Under the pieces are notes generated by a model. The model saw only the letters and a list, made by a program, of their open reading frames with translations, searched no databases and was not told the origin of the DNA. From positions 1-64,000 of the forward strand of contig NZ_FWXF01000010.1 of NCBI RefSeq assembly GCF_900176285.1: a stretch of 64,000 bases of DNA, read 5' to 3'. Both the position numbers and the translations under genes were made by a program. This stretch comes from Desulfacinum hydrothermale DSM 13146 (GTDB taxonomy: Bacteria; Desulfobacterota; Syntrophobacteria; Syntrophobacterales; DSM-9756). Shown one piece after another: positions 1 through 7,818 of this stretch. Each line of letters opens with the position of its first letter. Within the stretch, counting starts at the first letter, position 1.

Positions 1-185
1 CGAAAAAGTGGCTGAACTGGGGCGTCGGTGACCCTCAAAATGGGTTCCGAAGCCATGCACGTCAGTCCACCCAATCAAATCTCACTGATTCAGGGGTTTT
101 GAATTTGAGCTTGCTTATCCCCCCCTCTCGGTTTTCTCTCGGCAATTCGACGATCCGTCTTATGGTACCTCCTGGTTAGATATGC

Positions 186-2102
186 TTATTTTTCCGTCCA
201 CACATGTATGCCCACAAGCTTCCAGGTCTCTCCTTCCATCCAGTATTTAAGCTCAAAAAAGACCTTCATGCTTTCTGTCTGGTAGTGGCCATTCAGGAAA
301 AGTTGTCCTTCTTCAATGTGAGCGGTATTATCAAAAATCGGGTTCTGGCCTCTTACCACACCAAGATCCACCTTGTTTTCCACAAATGAGGAAAACATAT
401 CGGCCAAACCTTCATTGGATACCTCTTTCTGCCATATTTGGGCAATGTGATTATATAGTGGCGTAAAGTCATTCCTGTTTATGGAGTCGGCTAGAGTATG
501 CATGGTGTTGTTTGTGAGCCTGATCAGCTCACGCCGGGACGGAACCTCCAGTTTCTTACCAGGGGGCGGTTGCGGTGGCCCTGTTCTCACGCTTATGTTC
601 GAAAGTTTCCACTCAGAGTTCTCTGGCTTATAGGTAAGGTCGAATATGACCGTCATGAGAGAAGCATAATATTTGCCTTTGAGCTCCAAAGGCTGATCAG
701 GCTTTATCTGAGGCTCATTTTCCAGTATAGGGTCCAGTCCCTCAATGACAGTGAGATCGATCTTCTTTTCCACAAAGGACTTGAAGTTGTCGGCCACGGT
801 CTGTGGCGTGTTTCCCTTTCTCAATGCCATGGTGAGTTTTTTGTGGAACTGGGCAAAATTCCCTGATTTAATGGCCTCGGCCAGCAGGTACATGGTCTCG
901 TTTACAAGCTTTTTGGGGTCCATGATCGGGGCCTCTGAGGGGCTCCTTCCTTTTTCTGCAAGGCTTTCGGCCAGCAGATCGCGAGCAGCTATTTCCAGCT
1001 CACGGTACCCCGCCATCCATGCCAGAGGCCCGCTCATGGGGGAAGGGACCAGCAGGCCCATGGCAATATGTGCGTCGTGCTTGGCAAACACGGCCACAGC
1101 CAATTCCCCGGCTTCACCACCGATCAAAACGCTCCACCTTTTTGCCTTCATTTGCCGTCCGGAAAATCTCTTTGTTATCTCCGTTTCTTCCAGCGAGCCT
1201 TGGAGCTTTATTCCTGCATCCATCATGTCCTTCTTGATCCCTTCCACTATGTCATCGGGAGAGCGGTTGAGCGTCTTTGATATGCCTTTGATGTGCAGGA
1301 ATGCCAGGGTGCGTGCTTGGCCCCCGGCCAATTCTTTTCGCAAAGAGATATCAACCCCTGATTTCCCCTTTGGGATCACGTCAGGTTCTTTCGCCGTCCA
1401 TGAGGCGGGGTAACGAAATCTCAGAACAGGTGCCCGTTTTCCCCCGTAGATCTTCATGGGTTCGGCAAATTCACTGGTTGCGTTCCTTTTTACGGTGAAG
1501 GAAATGGCTGCGGCGCTGAAGACCCTGGCATAGTGCTGAAAGGACGTCTCAAGGGCAGAACAGGCTATTAGGAACAGGCGGGAACCGTGGCGGGAAAACG
1601 TCAGTCGGGCTAGATAGGACTGGCCCTCTTGCTCGAAACGCGCCAGCACCTCTTCCACCTTTCGGCCATTGTAGGTCCCTACTCTCCTCAACAAGACTTG
1701 AAGCCCACTTCCCTTGAGGTAGAAATCCACCCAGTCTTTTATGTTCACCTCAAAGGGCAGCTTGCAGTACCAAACCTCAATAGAGGCGAGGCCTTTCTCT
1801 TCTTCAGGTGCTATGAGCTTTGCAACTGAAAGAAGGGAAGCAGACTCCTGACCCAGCTCTTCTTTGGAGATCCTTATGGGAGTGCCTTCCCAATCTTTGG
1901 GCACCAGCATACTGAAGGCCAGGTCGTCCCTTTCAAGAGGCCGAAAGTGCATGTTGTAGAACAGTTCTTGGAGTTCTTGATCGGTATACAAATGTTTTAT
2001 GGGAAGGAACTTCTCAGGGTCCAAGGTCGCGGACCTCAACGGCACATGGAAAAAAAGTACAACCAACATCATGAATATGCAAAGCCGCATCAATTTTCCC
2101 AT
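186..2102 (-). CDS. Secreted protein of two duplicated domain pairs, unknown function
   Basis: A 638-residue protein I do not recognise. Residues 1-25 form a signal peptide (basic MGKLMR start, hydrophobic core, then LRSA) with no lipobox, so it is probably exported to the periplasm. Internal duplication is visible. Residues about 60-205 and 228-380 both open with a hydrophobic strand and a W (VPKDW, YPASW) and look like two copies of an alpha/beta domain. Residues 399-507 and 528-636 are a second pair, sharing the pattern TM-LA-I at the start, SFVE-K-DL-V-G-PI in the middle and WKL-I-V at the end. The two pairs are joined by a proline-rich linker (about 509-516). Nothing cotranscribed is evident; the next unit on the right is a transposase remnant. 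Coding reality is well supported by length and domain regularity; function is open. Confidence 0.85.
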   Translation of the reverse strand: MGKLMRLCIFMMLVVLFFHVPLRSATLDPEKFLPIKHLYTDQELQELFYNMHFRPLERDDLAFSMLVPKDWEGTPIRISKEELGQESASLLSVAKLIAPEEEKGLASIEVWYCKLPFEVNIKDWVDFYLKGSGLQVLLRRVGTYNGRKVEEVLARFEQEGQSYLARLTFSRHGSRLFLIACSALETSFQHYARVFSAAAISFTVKRNATSEFAEPMKIYGGKRAPVLRFRYPASWTAKEPDVIPKGKSGVDISLRKELAGGQARTLAFLHIKGISKTLNRSPDDIVEGIKKDMMDAGIKLQGSLEETEITKRFSGRQMKAKRWSVLIGGEAGELAVAVFAKHDAHIAMGLLVPSPMSGPLAWMAGYRELEIAARDLLAESLAEKGRSPSEAPIMDPKKLVNETMYLLAEAIKSGNFAQFHKKLTMALRKGNTPQTVADNFKSFVEKKIDLTVIEGLDPILENEPQIKPDQPLELKGKYYASLMTVIFDLTYKPENSEWKLSNISVRTGPPQPPPGKKLEVPSRRELIRLTNNTMHTLADSINRNDFTPLYNHIAQIWQKEVSNEGLADMFSSFVENKVDLGVVRGQNPIFDNTAHIEEGQLFLNGHYQTESMKVFFELKYWMEGETWKLVGIHVWTEK

Positions 2103-2929
2103 AGCGGGACCTCCTTTCTCTGACTGGTCACGGGGCGCTCAAAGGCAGCCTCGGGCCGCATAGACCGGGTCTTCGCCCATCACAATTCATGGAAACCAAT
2201 AAATGCACTGTCCCCAAAATTCTGAACTGCTGCCCCGAGCTTTCTTCAGAAATGCCCTTTTGGGGCCCTGATGCCGGCAAGTGTCCAGCGGTTTTCGAAA
2301 ATCTCTTCGTGGTAGAGAAGGCAGCGAAAATCCAAAAAGAGCTCGAGTCATTCATGGGGCCTCAGGAAGTGATCAAGATCTCTTGGCTTCCCGAAGCCCG
2401 CCTGGTCCATGCTATAGGTTTTGTGGGCGATCATAGCGTTCCTGCGGAGTCCCTGTTTTGGCAGGGGAACGAGGGGCCGGTGAAGGTAGTGAAAACATAC
2501 AATGACATCCTAGCGGGCTTTTTCGATCAGGAAGTCCGTGTCAGGTCGGCCATCCTGGTTGTCATCATGAAACCGCCTCTTCAGCGGCACGCAGGGCGGC
2601 AGCGATCACTTACCGGAAAGACCTGGCCCTCCTTCCAGGCGGAACCTGTTTCTGGCAAGGAAAACAGCCTTACACCCGTTGCCCATGGCACATCCCGGAC
2701 CTTGCCTGTGGGCAGGGATATCCAGATTCTTCACCCCAAATTCGGCAGGCTATTCGGGGGATGCGACCATATATTTCCACTTTCTTTAGGAGAAATGAAG
2801 AGGCAGGAAAAAGTCAAGAAAAACCGAAGAAACTCTTCTTCCTGTTGGGAGGAAATCGTATGTTCGCTCTTGTGGCACATCAACGGTCCGGTTCTCCTTA
2901 TTGGCTGAACGAGGGTGCCGGTGAGACGG
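2103..2929. other. Gap with one doubtful ORF
   Basis: About 830 bases between the secreted-protein gene and the first transposase remnant. A plus-strand open frame spans 2189-2908. Its first 90 residues look protein-like, while the rest is basic and low in hydrophobic structure. I recognise no family, the start has no clear ribosome binding site, and the adjacent sequence is transposon debris, so I treat it as a decayed or spurious frame rather than a gene. Nothing else was seen. Confidence 0.3.
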
Positions 2930-3154
2930 ATGGAATTGTCGCGGGAGCGGCGCAGGATGCCATTTGAGGACCTCTATGGCCATTGGGGGAGCAAGCGGTT
3001 GCCCCAGGCTGATCCCGTCTGCCTGCTGGGGATGAGCCCGGGAACCTTTCGCTGTGCTGTCGATCGCTTTGAGCGCAGTGGTGCGGATGTACTCATGGAT
3101 AAACGGTTTGGCCGGGAGTCACGCCCACGTGCTCCTGTGGACGAAGCCGTGTAA
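2930..3154 (+). pseudogene. Truncated ISNCY-type transposase, N-terminal part
   Basis: The frame encodes MELSRERRRM followed by a helix-turn-helix-like segment and ends at RAPVDEAV. This is the typical opening of ISNCY-family transposases, which start with MELSRERRRM-FEDVYG and continue for several hundred residues into a DDE integrase core. Only about 75 residues remain. The frame stops about 30 bases before the left end of the IS21-like remnant, so a later insertion or deletion probably removed the rest. The family call rests on remembered N-terminal consensus; the loss of the catalytic part is directly visible. Confidence 0.6.
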
Positions 3155-3182
3155 CTGCTTGGAACGCAACACACTCTTATTC

Positions 3183-3470
3183 TGTCATTTTTCGGCCGAT
3201 AATGGTCCAGTAGATGTCAGCCAAACTGGTCCACGGATTTTCACCCGAGGTGGTCCAGTCGTTGTCAGCCGAAGTGGTCCAGTGAGGTGCCAGTGCGGTT
3301 CCTCCAACATAGGGCATTGTTTCCTCGCACCTACTAGTGAGAAGAGCAGTCGTGCGCTAGCGGAGGAAAACGACCGTGGATATCCGGGAACTGTTGCACC
3401 GAATTCAGAAACGAGAAAGTGACCGTGCGATCGCACGGCAATTGAAGATGAACCGAAAGACGGTGGCCCC
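3183..3470 (+). mobile_element. Left end of an IS21-family element, truncated
   Basis: The segment starts with TGTCATTTTTCGGCCGATAA, resembling the terminal sequence of IS21-like elements. It carries four evenly spaced copies of a TGGTCCA motif and then the first 30 or so codons of an IstA-type transposase (from 3376). IS21 elements carry multiple terminal repeats of this kind as transposase binding sites upstream of istA. Homology to IstA ends near 3466, and neither the rest of istA nor istB is present. The element cannot move by itself. Confidence 0.7.
3203..3283. repeat. Four TGGTCCA motifs at exact 24-nt period
   Basis: TGGTCCA begins at 3203, 3227, 3251 and 3275, a constant step of 24 bases. 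Three copies read TGGTCCAGT, and the motif GTCAGCC sits in alternate spacers (about 3216 and 3264), so the larger unit is 48 bases. The 24-base step is a little over two helical turns, which would place bound protein subunits on nearly one face of the DNA. I infer these are IstA binding sites of the IS21-like end. Confidence 0.65.
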
Positions 3471-3579
3471 TTTACGGGCGACAGTTGGCGTGGGGTGGAT
3501 GGGTGGAGGCGGACCCTTCGCCCTTCCGCCGCCCGCGTTCGGCTCGGCGCGTTTGACAAGGCGTGCAGCGGGGGGTTAG
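3376..3579 (+). pseudogene. IstA transposase fragment (IS21 family)
   Basis: The frame opens with MDIRELLHRIQKRESDRAIA followed by RQLKMNRKTV, the helix-turn-helix beginning of IS21-family IstA proteins. After residue 31 (about base 3468) similarity stops and the frame continues as a glycine/proline-rich tail of unrelated sequence. A full IstA is around 500 residues with a DDE core, so this is a broken gene. The junction near 3468 marks where foreign sequence leading into the three-gene cassette begins. Confidence 0.7.
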
Positions 3580-3603
3580 TGTCGAAAAAAGAGGAGACAA
3601 CCC

Positions 3604-4221
3604 ATGCCCACTGAGCTTTCCACCCTCCTGGCCACCGTGGGCACTTCCGTGGCACTGGTCAAAGAGGCCCTGCCCTTGGTCGATTCGATCAAATCGGGCT
3701 GGCTGGCCCGCAACGAGAGCACAAAAAAAGAGCTGCAAGAGACGATAGACAAGCTCCGCCAAGCCGTTCGGGACACGGGCACGTTGGCCCATCACATCGA
3801 AGGTTATCTTCGCACTTTGGAAAACATCAAAGAGCTCCTCTTCATTTGCAAGCGAGTGGAGCACCTGGTGACCGACAATCTCACGGCCTTGCGCAACCGA
3901 ACGGACATCTACTACCAAAGCACCTGGGACCTCGTCGACCTGCTCATGGAAAGCCTGGATCGAGAACGGACCACATCGCGAATGGCCTTCCTGGACCGAA
4001 TCTCCTGGTACGACGACAAGGACAAGCATCAGATGGAAATGCTCCTGCGTCAGTTCGCTCAGGCCTTCGAGCGAGCTTCGGGACACAGGGAGACAAGAGC
4101 GGCCGACAACCTCCTCTACCGGATGCAAGACATGACCGGAACGCTCCAGAATGCGGAAGCCCTTTTGAAGGACACCATTTACGATAAGTCCCTGAGAACC
4201 CTTCAGTCCTTGCAGGTGTAG
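3604..4221 (+). CDS. Unknown helical protein, first gene of a three-gene cassette
   Basis: A 205-residue protein with no family I recognise. A good ribosome binding site (AGGAG) precedes the ATG. Residues 5-30 are mildly hydrophobic. The rest is amphipathic and rich in L, E, K, R and Q, with long helix-compatible stretches (about 38-75 and 125-200), so a helical bundle or coiled coil is likely. There is no signal peptide, Walker motif or nuclease motif. The next gene follows after 125 bases on the same strand and a third after 25 more. All three lie between an IS21 remnant and an IS3-type transposase, suggesting acquired DNA. Confidence 0.75.
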   Translation: MPTELSTLLATVGTSVALVKEALPLVDSIKSGWLARNESTKKELQETIDKLRQAVRDTGTLAHHIEGYLRTLENIKELLFICKRVEHLVTDNLTALRNRTDIYYQSTWDLVDLLMESLDRERTTSRMAFLDRISWYDDKDKHQMEMLLRQFAQAFERASGHRETRAADNLLYRMQDMTGTLQNAEALLKDTIYDKSLRTLQSLQV

Positions 4222-4346
4222 AGATCCGTTGCCGGACGGGTGGAGGGGCTTGGGCAAGGGCTTGCCGGGCAGGATGTGAAACCTCGGGTGAATGGGCGGC
4301 GGGATGTCTTCTGTTCACCGAAGAGACCCGGCCAGGGAGAGTCCCC

Positions 4347-5087
4347 ATGAACGGACATGACCAGATGCGGCAGGCCTTTCAATCCCAATATGCCGACAGG
4401 TACCGGACTCCCGAGCCCCTGGTTGCGATCCGCCTCTCTCTTCTCAATCGACTGCACCGGTACCAAAGCGCTCTGGAAAGGCACATCCTGGCCTACATGA
4501 GCATCTATCAGGTTCAGAGGCTCTCCGATCGGGCTCGCACCCGAATCGAGAAAGGACTCCAAGAGGAGCACAGGCTGGAAGACGCCTACTATTGGGAAGC
4601 CCTGAGGGATCTGTTACAGGATGCGCAGCGAACAATCCCCTATCCGTGCCCCGACGAACCCGCGGAAAGCCGCGTCACCTGGGCTCTTGATGCCCTCATG
4701 GAAAGCCAGCAAAAAGCGGTATCGGCCGCCAACGATGCCCTGACCAATCCCGACGGCATCGAACCGGGGAGCACCCTTCGTGCCGTCAAATGGGCTGTGG
4801 ACGAGATGCTCGTGCATGCGGAAGCCGCCCTGCGGGAGTCGCGCAAGGGCGCCGAAGAGGCCCTGGCCGGCATTAAGGCCTGCAGCGAAAGGATTCTGGA
4901 GCGGGTCGAGGATCAGAGTCGAATCCCACGCCGGAACGTGTCCGAGGTAACGGCCCCAACGGGGATGAGATTCAAGGGCGCGGAGGTCTTGTTGGAGAAT
5001 CGAACGGACCGAAACAGCGCCTCGATTGTGCCCGAAGACCCATCGAGGCGCCGATCCAATGCCTTTGGTGTCTTTCGCACCAGCTAA
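4347..5087 (+). CDS. Unknown protein, second gene of the cassette
   Basis: A 246-residue protein, unrecognised. AGGGAG lies a few bases before the ATG. Residues 1-95 are rich in charged, helix-forming residues (LLNRLHRYQSALERHILAYM, with E/R-rich stretches after it). A proline-containing linker near residues 97-105 (YPCPDEPAE) leads to a second helical stretch rich in A and E (about 105-195). The last 50 residues are polar and probably disordered. No membrane segment or catalytic motif is evident. Position and strand suggest cotranscription with its neighbours at 3604 and 5113. Confidence 0.75.
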   Translation: MNGHDQMRQAFQSQYADRYRTPEPLVAIRLSLLNRLHRYQSALERHILAYMSIYQVQRLSDRARTRIEKGLQEEHRLEDAYYWEALRDLLQDAQRTIPYPCPDEPAESRVTWALDALMESQQKAVSAANDALTNPDGIEPGSTLRAVKWAVDEMLVHAEAALRESRKGAEEALAGIKACSERILERVEDQSRIPRRNVSEVTAPTGMRFKGAEVLLENRTDRNSASIVPEDPSRRRSNAFGVFRTS

Positions 5088-5112
5088 CGCATCCCACGCA
5101 AGGAGACCCGCC

Positions 5113-5802
5113 ATGTCCAGATGGCTCAAACTTGTTGCAAACGAATTGAACGAAGAGGAAACCCGCCGGCTCTTGACGGAAGCAACCACAAAACTCCACG
5201 ACTTCCTCGAGAGTCACCCCGAGGCGGAATACCGCATTTTGGAAATCCTGGACAGGCGACTTTCAGAGTCCATCGACGGCGGAACGTGGGAAACATTCAC
5301 CCACCTCATGACCACCTATCTCGGCCAGGACCTCACCCATTTCATTTCGTGGCTGGCTCTCGAAGACCAGGAACATCGTCTGGCCATGGCGGAGCAGGTG
5401 GCCTCCCCGGATGTGCTTTCCTTCCTCAAGCTTCTTCTGGCCTACCATGGGCCTGAGCTGGAGGAGGCTTACGTCTTGTGGCAGCAGAACCCCGACGACT
5501 GGCGAACCATGGTGCGCCACGTCCACTACGATCAGATCGCCCAGCGCTACAACGTGAAGCTGGAAATTGAAAAATACAACGGACAAAAGGTGGTGCTCGA
5601 GGGGCCGCCGGATTCCCTCCTGGGACTGGCCCATGCGCTGCTGGTCACGGTGCGGATGCTGGAAAGTCCTGAGCACTTTAGTGACAAGGCGGCTCAAGTC
5701 TTTTTCGAAGAATTGGAACTCAACCGATCCTTCTTCGCCGAAGAAACAGAAGAAACAAAGGAATCAGAAGACGACGGACCAGGTCCACAAGAGCTTCACT
5801 GA
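5113..5802 (+). CDS. Unknown acidic protein, third gene of the cassette
   Basis: A 229-residue protein, unrecognised. An upstream in-frame ATG at 5026 exists, but AGGAG at 5101-5105 places the start at 5113, just after the preceding gene ends. The protein is acidic: helical residues 1-110 (including NELNEEETRRLLTEATTKL) are followed by a segment with aromatic and DDW motifs, then a mixed region (about 140-195), and a strongly acidic tail (EETEETKESEDDG). Such tails are seen in proteins that bind basic partners, but that is only a suggestion. No known enzyme motif was found. Confidence 0.75.
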   Translation: MSRWLKLVANELNEEETRRLLTEATTKLHDFLESHPEAEYRILEILDRRLSESIDGGTWETFTHLMTTYLGQDLTHFISWLALEDQEHRLAMAEQVASPDVLSFLKLLLAYHGPELEEAYVLWQQNPDDWRTMVRHVHYDQIAQRYNVKLEIEKYNGQKVVLEGPPDSLLGLAHALLVTVRMLESPEHFSDKAAQVFFEELELNRSFFAEETEETKESEDDGPGPQELH

Positions 5803-5828
5803 GGCGTCCGGGGGGCAGTTGCAAACCG

Positions 5829-5880
5829 AGATGGGAACCGGCCGGGCCCAAGGCATCGCCAGCCCGGACCATTCCCATCT
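5829..5880. terminator. Long imperfect hairpin after the cassette
   Basis: AGATGGGAACCGGCCGGGC (5829-5847) and the sequence at 5862-5880 form an inverted repeat with 16 of 19 positions paired and a 14-base loop. It follows the third cassette gene by 26 bases and lies just beyond the 3' end of the leftward transposase frame. There is no T-run on either strand, so it may be a weak terminator, an RNA-stabilising hairpin or part of a transposon end. Confidence 0.4.
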
Positions 5881-5904
5881 GGGTTCGTCATGGGGTCGCC
5901 GCTT

Positions 5905-6276
5905 TTATGAACTGTTCCCGTCGGTTTCGGGATGGGGTTGAGGGATCCCCAGGAGGTCTGAGATTTCTTTTTGAGCCTTGATGATCGTCTGCGCCTTCTT
6001 GATCTGGTCGCGGAGGCGCTGATTTTCCCGCTCCAACTGGGCCAGCCGTTTTGCGAGATGGCGGTCCGGGTTCGGTTTGCGCCCCCGTTTTCGGGGAGAC
6101 AATGCTTTGAGCTGCCCCTCGTCTCGTTGTCTGCGCCACGTGGTCAAATGCGATGAATGAAGACCTTCCCGGCGAAGAAGGGCGCCGATCTGCCCAGGCA
6201 ATGTGCAGGCATCGGCTTCCTTGAGGATGCGCAGCTTATAAGCGGCCGTGAATTTGCGGCGGCGTTTCTTTTTCAT
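5905..6276 (-). CDS. IS3-family transposase OrfA, orphan
   Basis: The 123-residue product starts MKKKRRRKFTAAYKLRILKE and has a helix-turn-helix (residues about 10-55, ending in TTWRRQRDEG). A basic stretch RKRGRKPNP follows, then a leucine-zipper-like segment (about 72-108). This is the layout of IS3/IS911-type OrfA DNA-binding subunits. A functional element would carry OrfB with the DDE core immediately downstream, to the left of 5905. Only about 100 bases separate it from the cassette gene, so OrfB is missing and the element is dead. OrfA itself appears intact. Confidence 0.8.
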   Translation of the reverse strand: MKKKRRRKFTAAYKLRILKEADACTLPGQIGALLRREGLHSSHLTTWRRQRDEGQLKALSPRKRGRKPNPDRHLAKRLAQLERENQRLRDQIKKAQTIIKAQKEISDLLGIPQPHPETDGNSS

Positions 6277-6722
6277 GACCTGTGGATCCAGTACCTTGAG
6301 ATTGGCCCCGATGGGGGCAACTCCAGACGCCCCATGGGCCCCTTCCGTTCCCCCATGCCTACCCTGTTTGCCGATTCTAAACTGATGTCATCCGATCCTT
6401 TTTCCTAAACGCCCTACCCAACTTTAACAAGGAGTAATTGTCTCAACTACATGGGCACAGAGGGATCGAATCAGGTGACAAGCCCTTTGCCACGCCCGGG
6501 GAATGCCGGGGAGCCTGGGGCGGAATCTTTCACGTTGTGGGCGTTGCTTTTCCGCCCGCCGTCTGGCAGTTGGGAATCCCATGCGGTCCATCTTTCCAAT
6601 CGGATGGGCCCGTGGTGCCAAAGGAGATGAGTCTATCCTTAACCAGAAGACATATTGGTGAAGTCCTGCAAGAGTTGATTCTGGACGCCTTTCCCTTTTC
6701 GTTGGATGGGCCCCGCCCGGGC
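6277..6722. other. Gap, no gene recognised
   Basis: About 446 bases between the IS3 OrfA and the glycosylase gene. It probably includes the outer end of the IS3 element near OrfA, but I could not identify its terminal repeat without the partner end. The open frames here are short, GC-driven and lack family resemblance. Confidence 0.5.
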
Positions 6723-7169
6723 TCAGTCTTCGGTCTTTGACGCTCCTTTTTCCCACGCGGCTACCGGTCCGGGGATCACCCGAAAAATGGGGTGGGCTTC
6801 CGGGCGCGTGAGACCGCAAAGGCGCCGGTATCGGTCCGGGTCCCGGGTCTTGAGCTTTCCAAGCAGATGTTGCCATTCGTAGAGAAGTTGTCCTTGGGTG
6901 ACCACGATGGGGTCAGTGGGGGGTGGAGGGTCCACTTTCGTTTCGTCGAATCGGTACCCCCGGGCCTGGGCTTCCAGGAGCACGCCGTGTAAATATGCGT
7001 TGACGGCTTGCAACGGGTTGTGCGCCTCCCTGAATCGTACCAATTGCGGGTGATGGGTGTATCCGCGGGTTCTACCCTGGAGGACGGCCTTGGCCAGAAG
7101 CCCTTCGCGCCAGAGAGCCACCAGTCCCTTGGCATCCAGGTACTTGGGGTGAAGGGACCAGAGTCTCAT
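6723..7169 (-). CDS. Pyrimidine dimer DNA glycosylase family protein
   Basis: The 148-residue product begins MRLWSLHPKYLDAKGLVALW, with LLAKAVLQGRTRGYTHHPQL after it. This is the start of the Pyr_excise family (T4 endonuclease V-like), which uses an N-terminal region to cleave the glycosidic bond of UV-induced pyrimidine dimers. I chose the ATG at 7167-7169 because the family starts there and GGAGGG precedes it; an open frame extends 63 codons further without resemblance. Many bacterial members lack proof of glycosylase activity, and the exact substrate here is not known. It stands alone, next to transposon remnants and the tRNA unit, and may be acquired. Confidence 0.8.
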   Translation of the reverse strand: MRLWSLHPKYLDAKGLVALWREGLLAKAVLQGRTRGYTHHPQLVRFREAHNPLQAVNAYLHGVLLEAQARGYRFDETKVDPPPPTDPIVVTQGQLLYEWQHLLGKLKTRDPDRYRRLCGLTRPEAHPIFRVIPGPVAAWEKGASKTED

Positions 7170-7427
7170 GGGGCCCTCCGCGGCAGCATCTTTCCCTTCT
7201 GGGATGGGGTGTGTTGGAACATCTTGTTCTTTCCTCCCGGGTGACAACTCCATCGCAGGGACCGTCAAGGAACAAAATACGTGGAATACGCGGCCGAAAT
7301 GGCGCGTTTGCGGTTCGCCCATCCCTTTTCCCGGAGCCCGTTCAACAAGGCGTTCCATCCGGGCCTTGCACCGCCTGCGATCTTTGAAGCGGATTGGCCC
7401 ATCGCCATGGAGAGCGCGTGGTGAGGC

Positions 7428-7466
7428 GAAAACAAAAAGGGGTCAGGTCGTTGGACCTAACCCCTT
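7428..7466 (-). terminator. Intrinsic terminator of the tRNA unit
   Basis: On the minus strand AAGGGGTTAGGTC pairs with GACCTGACCCCTT around a four-base loop (one mismatch in 13 pairs), followed by TTTTTGTTTT. It lies just downstream of the tRNA-Lys gene, where a Rho-independent terminator for the two-tRNA transcript is expected. Confidence 0.85.
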
Positions 7467-7476
7467 GATTGTGTTC

Positions 7477-7552
<76 letters not shown>

Positions 7553-7564
7553 ATGATGTCTATC

Positions 7565-7641
<77 letters not shown>

Positions 7642-7666
7642 ATGCAAACCCTTCAAACGGGGCTTT

Positions 7667-7696
7667 TTACTAGCCCAGGCGGGTGGGATCTGTCAA
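7667..7696 (-). promoter_or_regulatory. Promoter of the tRNA unit
   Basis: On the minus strand a perfect -35 TTGACA (7691-7696) is followed after 18 bases by TAGTAA (7667-7672), about 25 bases upstream of the tRNA-Arg 5' end. The GC-rich spacer and CCCC-containing start region resemble stringently controlled stable-RNA promoters, but that control is inference. Confidence 0.7.
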
Positions 7697-7818
7697 GGAA
7701 CTTTTTGAAGTCGTGCGGAAAAATCCGCCAAAGCGAAATGATCAGGGATGCCAGGAGGTTGGCCTGAGGGTCGGGGTGCCCATTTCAAAAGGCGGCCTGC
7801 CCGTTTCCGAACAGCTTC

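Noticed and set aside
2189-2908. 239-residue plus-strand ORF
   Set aside because: First part looks protein-like, but there is no ribosome binding site, no family and transposon debris next to it; kept only as a doubtful frame in the gap note.
6424-6876. 150-residue minus-strand ORF overlapping the glycosylase end
   Set aside because: Arginine- and proline-rich shadow frame with no family; overlaps a recognised gene.
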